Assembly: GCA_000310025.1 (NCBI GenBank)
Contig: FN648559.1
Coordinates: forward strand, 102,968 to 143,291
Direction: 5' to 3'
Length of the DNA: 40,324 nucleotides
DNA from: Ectocarpus siliculosus
Lineage: Eukaryota > Sar > Phaeophyceae > Ectocarpales > Ectocarpaceae
Each line of letters begins with the position of its first letter. Positions within the stretch are counted from its first letter, which is position 1. The notes below the pieces were generated by a model, which saw only the letters and a program-made list of their open reading frames with translations, ran no database searches and had not been told where the DNA came from. This document shows positions 31,904 through 40,324 of this stretch, piece by piece. A program made the position numbers and the translations under genes.

Positions 31904-34434
31904 TGTGCTTTAGCTCCCGACCCTTGATTCGTTTCGATGTTCCTCGTTTCATGTTCTTTGAGATGAGTCCACGACCATTGCCTCAAACACATACAACGTA
32001 TAACGCTGATGTACATCCCCTTGATGCTAGCTCACACGTTTTCCTGGTGTTTGTCCTTTTTGAGTGCCGCTCTCTTCCGTGCGTCGCCCGTATCGTTGGC
32101 CGTGAGACTCTTGCGGGGTGCACATGCTATGTTGTTTTTGTATTGCAACATGCTCGAAGGCCATGCTTGCTTGTGTGTGGCCCCCTCGTCCTCGTACATG
32201 TGGAGTGCCGCCATGTCCGGCGGCCCGGTTACGTTAGCAGAGCTTGCAGGTTGCAGGTGTGTCGTTGTCATTGTCTCTAGCCGTGTACATTTTCCCATCG
32301 TTTGGGTCGTGGGAAAGAGTACTAGAGTTTTGGAGGGTATCGCCTTGCCGTTCAGCGTTCATCCTTCTTGAAAGATGATTTAGTTTGCCTCAATCCCCAG
32401 CGGTGGTCACTGTGTGCGAGTCTTTGTGTTCCTCGGAGAGTCTCAGCGAACCAAGAGCCGAAAAGAAAGTACAAAGCGAAACTATAGCACAAGACACCAG
32501 GTTTCACCAGTGCCCGTTTCCCCGGGTTTCGCCTATGTTCTTTCTCTGCCCTCTCCGCCCCCCTCCTGCATCCCAGGCGTGGAGGGAAATGCGCCGGGGC
32601 ACAGGAATGAAGGGTGTACACTGACGACCAGCTCGCAACAAAGGTTTGCACAAGTAAGGCGTAGACAAGCACATGAAGTAACTAGTTGGAAACCTAAGGG
32701 GAACAGCATGAGACTGTTGGGTCGTCGATACAGCACACCGTTAAAGGTCGCTTCAGAAAGTTGTTTGTAGGATGGGATTTGTGTCACGTGGTTAAGGTGT
32801 ACATCATACCCCTTCCAGGCGGTCTGCTTTTCTTCCCGTTAGAAGATGTACGAAATATATAATAGAGCGCATCTCTGCCGTTCGGCAGGCGATACCAAAC
32901 AATCACAACGAACGAGAGACCCAACCATCATTAATAGACCATTACAGAGTACCCAGAAAAATCATCAGAATCGTGATGATACCGCCGCAAAACAACCCGG
33001 AATACAGAGCGGAGAAGAGTTCTCGAGCCAGACAACAGTTCGACGTCGCTGGCCACATCTGGGGCAAAAGAGATGTATAAGCAGTATGTAAATGTAGTGC
33101 CGATCGCTCCCGCTCGGCAGGCGCTGCCAAACACAAAGGGACAAGGACAGTAGAATCAAGATCACCACGAAAAAACGACGCCGGCCGAACAGTTATGCAC
33201 CCTGTTGCTGTAGGCCAGAGTGCATACATACCCCGCGGCGGTTCCGACAATGCACTTCCCCGCACATGACCAATACGGTGACACTGTCGGATCTCGCGAT
33301 CACGACGCTGGTCATACGTTCATGCTCCCTTCCACACGGACATGCAAACAAAGACAACTTTGGGTGGACATACCTTTGACAAGTAACGGAATAAACACCC
33401 AAAGATTTGGTTGGTGGTTCTACCGCCATGAAATTACCAACCCTGGTGGGGGGGCACCAATATGGACTGCCTACGCGGGAAATTCAGTACTACGCGGGAA
33501 GTTCAGTACTAAGAGGAAAAAGAGCAGGAAGGGGGTGCGCAGAGCCCATTCCCTAACCCTAACCCTCTAACCCAACTCCCCCGATTGTATACCTCATCCA
33601 ACATGTTTCCTGAATACAATCATTTCGAAGGCAACTGGGACCGCCTTCTGGGTATGCCGTCGGTTCACCACCGTTGTGTGGTCGTACCGCGTCCGCCGAA
33701 GTCGTTACCGCCAAAGAACGGAATTACCGTCCGTTAAAAAAAACTGGTGTTTCCGCGGAAACATCACCGCCAAATTTCGTTCTACCGCCTCTGCAGTAGT
33801 TGTTCCCGCCGAAAATTGCTACCGTCTACGTACTGTACCGCCGTATGAACTACCATCAAATACTGTTTCCCCTATAAAAACGTGTTACCCCCAGAAAAAC
33901 GTGTTACACGAGATACAGTGCCTTACCACTGACAAAAAGTGTGGACTGCGTGGAAGAGCCTAACTTCGTTTTTCTTCTCGATGTTGAAAGTTTCCGCCGT
34001 ACTTTAATGTTAAGCCTCCGCAAGTCATCACCGCCAAAAAAACGTACCGTCTACCGCCAATACAAGTACCGCCAAAAGGTCACATCGACGAAAAATTGTC
34101 CGTCTAAACAAATTTGAATCCTTGGAAGATATGACGGCATGGTGAGGTCTACTGGTACACAAACTTGGACTTCGCGGTCGACAGCCGGAAGAGAACGCTG
34201 GACCATTGGCGCGAAAGAACCCGCAGCAAGCACCGCCGGGGCAAGGCGGGGCAAGGGCGCACTTACGCGGTGTAAGACGCAGCCTTGAGGGGGCGGCGGA
34301 TTGAAAACCAAGTCCAGACACTAGTCGACGTGGGGGGCATGACGAACCCCAACAACGTCTGCACTTCATGCTCCGTCGCCCACGCCAGAACTGTCGTACT
34401 GGCAAGGACGTTGGCTGTCGTGCTGGCGCGTTGA
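31904..34434. other. No convincing gene; motif clusters
   Basis: A telomere-like run lies at 33551-33573. Clustered ACCGCC/CCGCCAAA words occur at about 33700-33850 and 34020-34080. A short diverged direct repeat occurs at about 32870-32905 and 33100-33135 (CGGCAGGCG core). Open frames here (for example 33220-33570) have no coding support. Confidence 0.4.
33551..33573. repeat. Interstitial telomere-like repeat
   Basis: CCCTAACCCTAACCC with one imperfect unit following. Similar single words occur near 11128-11157 and in the intron near 35196-35214. Confidence 0.7.
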
Positions 34435-36782
34435 TCACTTGTGGTGAAGGAGGGTGAAGTCCGTGCCCAGAGCGCCGGACACACGGTAGTCCGCCGGAGT
34501 CCCGCGCAACGCATCGTACCCCTCCATCACGGCATTTCCATCGTTGTCGTAAACTGGGCGGGCCGTCTCTCCCAGAATTCCGGTCAATTCTTCGTTCTCG
34601 AGGGACAGGCCGATAAGGCCAACGTCCATCTGCCACACATCCAGGTCGGGGAGGATGCGGCCGTCCCAGTTGATTTCACCACCGGTCTGGTGACCGATGC
34701 CGACGTTAAGCCGCACGTCAACCGCTTGGGTGTTGATCCGGTATATCGCTTGGGAGGACTGAATACCCGACAGCCCATTCTTGGCAATGTGTTCGGTACA
34801 CCTGGCACGGTTGATGGGTTAGGGTGCGGGGTGCACGATCACGTTGCGTACATATCTCACGTCGAGGGAACAAAATAACAATTTTCCTCAGGAGTTAGTT
34901 GAGGCTGATTCGAAAGCACGACACATAGTGTACACAGCTACATACCATAAAATCGATCACCGCTTGCTTCTTCTCAGGTCTACCGTGACCAATGTACAAA
35001 ATAGCCGTATGACTACAACTGTAATTGGTTCTAGCAGGCGAAGGTAGAAAGCACGTTTGTCGGCGAGGGCAGGGTAAGTCGATGAGTCGTGGTCTGACGG
35101 GACAGTCGAACGCGCTCTTGGCGGGGCGCCACCACCCTTGGCACTTGAAAAATATCGGGGGGTACCACAATTCGGACCACATTGGCACGTACATGTTAGG
35201 GTTACATGGGTTAGGTTGAATAGCGAAGTCGAGTTCTCAACATGCAGAGTACGGCCCTCACAGACCACGGTTGAACCATGAGCAAATACGCCATGCAGGT
35301 ATGGTGCGCCTGGTACTTCGAAATGATTTCTCCTAGTATCACGGCGTCCTGTCATGCTTGGTACACTACCGTAACCAGTGCGCAACTCACCAGTCGTGGG
35401 CTGCCATGTGCTCGAAGCTCAATACCCAATCTTCGAAGTCCTGCGCACCCCGCAGACGCCTCTCCGCCATAATGCCGGTGTAGTGACGGGCCCAGATCTT
35501 GTCCCCCCCGAACTGCCAACACTCTACCGGGAGATTGGCTGCGGAAACTTGGATGCTACCACCAGGTACGGGCTGGCCCCTGAATTGAGCACATAATGTC
35601 GGGTGAAATTATTTTCGGTGCCAATGTCCGGCGGCTTTTAGTTCATCGCGTGCGATTGGAGAAAAATTCTGGCTGGTACAAGTGGTAGGCGACGGTGTAC
35701 TTCCATCTACAAGCTGGTGGGAGCCACGGTGCTGTCTGGCCAAAACGCTGGGGCTCCGGACATAGACAGTCAACAAGCCAACCCTCGTGATGCTGAAAAT
35801 GCTACCTGACGGGGTGGAGAAAGGGAGAATCATCTACATTCTTCTCGCCATCCACGGTGACGCTCAATCCGCCTTTGGCCAGGCATGGCGTCGACACTCC
35901 CTCCGGGCAGCCACCGTTCATGTCTGCCTCGTAAGGGTTAGTCACCTGAATCGATGATATTTCGCGCGAGAGTAGGTTTGGAGAGGGAGGTGTCCCTTTC
36001 ATATCGATGCTCGGACCGTCAGCTTTATATCTAGTTGCACCAACCGTCTACCCCATGGCACGTTTCACACTCGGCAACCCCACTGGTTTGTCAAGCCCTC
36101 ATGGAAATCGTGCCCCATGCCCAGGAAATCCAGCCGTATGATACATTAAAGTATCTTTGCTCAACCACTACTACATAGCAGATGACATCATTTCCATGCA
36201 TGGGCAGAGATCGATATTTCCCCTGTACACTTAGCCTTGGGTGTGCAGGCGAATTGCCTCTGTTCCTACGATACACGAATGAGTGACGCGAAAGTGAATG
36301 GGAGAACGAAAATGAGAAAATTGAGAACCACTAAGGGTGAGGTACGTTGAGTACTTTGTACCCTGCCGGTCAGGATCAAGTGCGAAAGACGATGGAAGGC
36401 ATACGCATCAACTATCCACTTCGCGGGGGCGGCCCGTACGCCGAGGACAACGGCGTCTTCATAGTACCAATCCCGAAATCGGAAAATGAAAATCTTCATC
36501 TGATAATGAAACAAAGACGGTAAGTAAGACGTACCTCGAGAACCAGAGAGTGACCCCCAGAAATGACCGAGAACCCGGTGACGAGCTGACGTTCGGGAAA
36601 TTCTTCGGGGAGAGGTGCTGTGAGCCGCACGTTAATGTGGAGATCCATGTCGTCGTCCTTAAGGAAGCAGTACCATCCGCCGTCAACGCCCGACCAGTCA
36701 ATCTTCTGGCCGCGCAGGCCCTTCATGTGAGGGTCATCACAGAGGTCGGTTCCTTCCGGGCAGGGTGATTCGTCATCAGTCA
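34435..36782 (-). CDS. Secreted-type protein with von Willebrand D-like DPH domain, four exons, 5' end missing
   Basis: Minus-strand exons: 36782-36535, 35945-35806, 35580-35391 and 34801-34435 (stop TGA at 34435). Donors are GTACGT, GTAGCA and GTGAGT, and acceptors end in CAG. Reading phases match at all three junctions (phase 0, then 2/1, then 2/1), which strongly supports the model. Exon 1 encodes CPEGTDLCDDPHMKGLRGQK, followed by an IDWSGVDGGWYCFL core, the C-x-DPH-G...W-G...Y pattern of VWD-like domains. Exon 2 encodes NPYEADMNGGCPEG and a beta-rich VDG region. Exon 3 encodes SAANLPVECWQFGG and a Trp/Arg-rich helix. Exon 4 ends with GILGETARPVYDNDG and ALRGTPADYRVSGALGTDF. Similar VWD/root-cap-like proteins are known as extracellular or wall-associated. 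The first exon start (acceptor near 36783 or near 36849) and any signal peptide exon are not resolved. Function is inferred only. Confidence 0.75.
36362..36499 (-). other. Possible 138-bp cassette exon within intron 1 of the DPH-domain gene
   Basis: Between exons 1 and 2 lies a 46-codon open stretch starting MKIFIFRFRDWYYEDAVVLG. It is preceded by a good acceptor (TTTCATTATCAG) and followed by a donor (AGG|GTACAA). It is phase 0 at both ends, so it could be included or skipped without changing frame. Against it, the intron separating it from exon 1 would be only 35 bp, and the direct junction of exons 1 and 2 already gives the expected family sequence (LVLE joined to VTNPY). Confidence 0.3.
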
Positions 36783-38320
36783 CTGTTGGTAGTATGAAGG
36801 GAAGGTCGGAGGTGATGTGATATTCTTTGTCTGTGTTGAAATGTAGCTGCACAACATCCCTCCGCCATGTTTACGACATTAACGAGTGGCTACTCTGACC
36901 ATGTGCGGTCGGGCCATCTTCGCCAATCAACGACTCTTGTAACAGCCCTTCCACAACGGCGCCATGTGGGATTGAATGATCCCCTCAACCCCACAACAAT
37001 CGTGCTCCAGGCGATCTACTCTGCACAAGGCGTGGTTTAACCGGCTCCAACGAATGCCTCAAGTGATCTTCTTTGAGTGCTTTCATTTGAATTGACTTTT
37101 TCCGTGCACTACCGGGGGTTAGGGGGCGAGCAACTAAACCCATTCGCAACATACTCATATCGGTTCAAACTCGTGAACACATCTCGGATCAGATGCTGGT
37201 ATGCTTGACCGACTGCCTGGAGATGGCGCCATCCTCACATGAGCGATGAATGTCAAAGATCAGATGCTTGACGTGTTGGTTAAACCTTCCACCTGGCAAG
37301 ACCAACACATACTCCTGCTTATCCACGCCTCTGCCCCAAAAGGTTCGAGGTGATCATTGCGTTCGCAAGTTTTCTTGCTTTCTCACGCTGATTCTTGGGG
37401 GGCGGGGTTCTTCTCTGTGACATAGTCAGAAATATGTCGTTGCTTCCTCGAGGTCATGTTCTCATCATTGCGATGACTTACAGAACACGAAATCAAACCA
37501 CTAGTCTAGGTCAGTGCGCTGACTGATGGAAATTGTTTTTTCCTTCTACAAACGTTGGTGACAGTTTGAAGACCCAGGCTGAACACTTGAGACGGTTGTT
37601 TTCCTGAGACTTCGGGTAGTCTTGGCCTGAGTAGGGGTGACAGAAATACCAGTCTGAGACCCTGGAACGCTCGGCAGGATGCGGATCACGACTGAGAGAT
37701 GAAGCGAAATGATCATTGGGAGGACAGCATGGCAAGCGGTCCCACCCCCTTCGGAGTGAAAGCGTCGGGTCGCTCGGACCCCACAACTCACCTAAATTGA
37801 AGGCGACATCAACCTCCACTTGTCTTGTCAAAGGCTTGGCCCACTTAGCATAGAGTCTATTAGTCTAGCTACAAGCACATATCTTAGGGCAATGAGCGGT
37901 CCCGCCGCCTCGAATGGGCGGCGGGGCCAGAATCGCACGGTGAAGGAGGGCAAACTGCCCTACAGTATGTACGCAACCCTGCACTTTGCAAAATGTGCGG
38001 TAGCGTATCATTGTACAATTACTTGGTAACATCTGGCAGCGTATGATAAAAGCTCGGGCGGAATGATGATGGATGAGAGGATAACATTGGACACCAAGAG
38101 AAAGACTCCGTGTTGGAGCCACTGTACATAAAGTCAAGAGGGCATGGACCTCAAAATGAAGGACGGAAAAATAATGATTCCAGAAGTTGTTTCGGCCACG
38201 TCTTACGTAGTCATTAAGTCGGAGATTATTTTTTGCTCTCGGTCGGGGGGGAGGGTCTGCAACGGAATAAGTATCCAGATCCAAGCGACCTTCTACAGGT
38301 TCCTCGGGACAGGCTTTTTC
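36783..38320. other. No gene resolved; probably upstream part of the DPH-domain gene
   Basis: A donor-like TTTAGGTGAGTTG occurs on the minus strand near 37793 after a short open stretch (VEVDVAFNL), a possible upstream exon. I could not place a signal peptide or join it with confidence. Confidence 0.3.
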
Positions 38321-38329
38321 CTCATGGGA

Positions 38330-38880
38330 AAAAATGACCCTTTTTGTGGGTCACAACATGCTTCAGTTCACGGTTTCCGCTCGTGTGCGACCAACAAGAC
38401 ACCGAGCGCCCTGTTCTGGGGTCGCCTGCAGAGGGCATGTGCATGATCGCACGCCAGTGACTGCAGTTTGTGGATGTCGTCGGCCACAGGCCTCTCTCTG
38501 GCATGCGTTGTGGACTGATCACACTCGGAGCAACCAGAGAAAAAAGGCAACGTTCGAAAAAGGCAACATCGCAACACACTTCGGTCCACGATTACAGGCC
38601 GTGTGCAATCAAAACTGGACAATACGATGGGTATGGATGTATATGATCACACCGCACTGGCTGTAGTTTGTGGATGTCGACGGCGTAAAGCCTTTCTCTG
38701 GCGTGCGTTTTTGCCTGGTCACACATGCAGCAGGCACAAAAACGACTCTTTTCGGCCCAAAGGCAAACGCCAGCAGAGCAATGCGGCAGGGTTGCGTTGT
38801 CGGCTCGTGTGCGGCCAACACGACGCAGAACGCCGTGAATTTTTGATACCTGCCGAGGTCTTGTGCATCACCTCATGATA
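38330..38880. repeat. Diverged tandem repeat, period about 200 bp
   Basis: About 38440-38555 and 38640-38755 share CAGTTTGTGGATGTCG-type and TCTCTGGCrTGCGTT-type words. The flanking parts (38370-38400 and 38800-38830) share CTCGTGTGCGrCCAACA. Substitutions are frequent. No gene. Confidence 0.6.
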
Positions 38881-39832
38881 CTGGCCTCTGTTCGGCCAGC
38901 AGACGACGTATTTCCTCGTTTTGGGCTGTGACTAGGGTGAGACCCCCCCAGTGCAACACCAAAAACGTCAGCCGGTCCAGTTTGGAAAATTGACCTATTT
39001 TCTAACTCGTCAGCTGGAATCCTAGGAGTATTCGGCGATTAAGGGCTTTTGGGGGGACTCTATTTTCCAGGTTAAGAAATATCGAGGGTGCTCTATTTTC
39101 TAGTGAAACGACGATCGACGACGACCATTTCTGCCTGTGGTATATTAGCATGATTTCATCACTGCTTTTTTTCTGTTCCGTCCATCTCGGCGACCACTAC
39201 CAATTCCATCCTGTCCCCTCTCGCTCTCCATGAACGTCTTCACGTCTTCATTTCGTCTCCATACACCGTCCCGTCTAGGCATCCCCATCGTGTCGTCTTC
39301 TTCTTATTCTTAACTTCCTCCCAAACCCTCACCGTCATCCATCCCGGTGTGGCGACCCGCCCCATTGGGGGGCGGGGGGGCAATCCATAACCTTAGTTTC
39401 GTGCATGCTATCGTGCATGTAGCCCCGGAAGCCCTTTCCCCTGAGCGAAAATTGCACACAGCACACAAACTTCCTTTCACTCCTATCCTTTCACTCCTAT
39501 TATAGTATCCTGGACCACATACACCGCAGTCGTCACCACATCAGGCACCGAGGCGGTACGTTAGCATCGGCTCCGGTGTGCGATATCTCTGCCCTCCTTC
39601 GGGCAAGCGGGACCACGGGTTGATCACATATTGAGGGTGCTGTATGTACCTTCCCGTGGTATTTTTCGTTTGGATCTTTCAGCAGTAGGCAGTAGATAAG
39701 ATCTCGAAAGAAAGGCCATGTCTGCCCCAAACCAGATACATTGCAGTTGTATAAATGGTAAGCACAATACTCATATGCGTGCTTGTGTGGTGGGCTCCGG
39801 CTTGGTCTCCCTGCCGGCCGTTACGGCGCTTG
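38881..39832. other. No gene recognised
   Basis: G-run at about 39366-39380. The word TATCGTGCATGTAG near 39410 also occurs in the downstream 90-bp repeat. Nothing coding. Confidence 0.4.
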
Positions 39833-40012
39833 TTTCTTTTTTGCCGGCGGGTCACGCCAGCGATCTTTCGGCTAATAGAGTTATCGTGCTACTATCGTGC
39901 ATGCAGTCACATAATTTTGAGGTTTCTTTTTTTCCGGCGAGGCACGCCAGCGATCTTTCGGCTAATAGAGTTATCGTGCTACTATCGTGCATGTAGTCAC
40001 ATAATTTTGAGG
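39833..40012. repeat. 90-bp tandem duplication
   Basis: Two units of 90 bp share CACGCCAGCGATCTTTCGGC (at 39853 and 39943) and end near AATTTTGAGG, with a few differences. The open frame across them is repeat-derived. Confidence 0.88.
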
Positions 40013-40307
40013 ATTCGTATAAATCGTCACAGCCGCCATGATGCGTCCTTGATATAGCCTACAAGATTCGTTCATCAATCGGATCTTCGACGACACGCTG
40101 ACTCGTGAGGTTCCATTGTGGCCCCGTGAGGCAGTCTCGTCACTGTCTGCGGGGCTCCGACGGAAAGGATTGGTGGAGGGCTACTTGTATGCATACATCC
40201 ATCAAATATTTCGACTGGGCGCAAGCTCCCTTAAGTAACTAAATGGTAAGCAAAATTACAGCAACTTGTGGATCAACCAGGGGTCTATACGGGAACAAAC
40301 CCGGACA

Positions 40308-40324
40308 CCCCCCCCCCCCCCCCC
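40308..40324. repeat. Terminal poly-C run
   Basis: The window ends in an uninterrupted run of about 17 C. This may be a homopolymer at which the assembly stopped. Confidence 0.8.

Noticed and set aside
39718-39996. ORF with a hydrophobic repeat at 39.7-40.0 kb
   Set aside because: Its two similar halves are the translated 90-bp tandem duplication.
1-40324. CRISPR array, phage or bacterial defence system
   Set aside because: No regularly spaced short repeats with unique spacers and no operon-like gene packing. Spliced genes and LINE/LTR elements mark a eukaryotic genome.

Overview
This is a eukaryotic nuclear window, mostly repeats with a few intron-containing coding regions. There are no bacterial-style operons, no rRNA and no tRNA that I could recognise. 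The best-supported genes are split by GT-AG introns: a secreted-type gene on the minus strand (34.4-36.8 kb) and a row of Notch/LNR-like exons on the plus strand (22.0-24.2 kb). The style of the non-LTR retrotransposon ORF, the one-repeat-per-exon LNR gene, the mid-50s GC and the density of small repeats suggest a stramenopile, most likely a brown alga of the Ectocarpus type. That assignment is inference from recalled family resemblance and not from a search.

Layout. 1-688 (minus): the 5' part of an Ala/Pro-rich ORF that runs off the left edge. 2215-5453: a complete non-autonomous LTR retrotransposon with apparently identical 243-bp LTRs and a 5-bp target duplication. It carries a gag-like remnant and a 66-bp tandem array and lies on the minus strand. 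5.5-12.5 kb: no convincing gene, but many repeats, including a TIR element with TA ends (7443-8165), a hairpin (7187-7266), an A-B / A-insert-B duplication (9076-9874) and a minisatellite. 12.5-15 kb: scattered open stretches with splice-like borders, possibly one decayed minus-strand gene. 17.2-21 kb: several weak plus-strand coding candidates. 22.0-24.25 kb: four LNR-type exons in various states of decay.

25-28.4 kb: two abutting inverted-repeat elements (26102-26879 and 26881-28214). 28.4-31.9 kb (minus): a dead LINE with an endonuclease-like domain, a reverse transcriptase and a C-terminal region. It carries frameshifts, stops and a catalytic Asp-to-Tyr change. 34.4-36.8 kb (minus): four exons with matching phases, encoding a protein with a von Willebrand D-like DPH domain. 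38.3-40.0 kb: diverged tandem repeats. The window ends in a poly-C run that may be an assembly edge.

The genes do not form a pathway. The main biology visible is repeat turnover: a recent LTR insertion, an old LINE, inverted-repeat elements, and an exon-per-repeat extracellular gene losing cysteines and frame. I found no defence, CRISPR or biosynthetic system.
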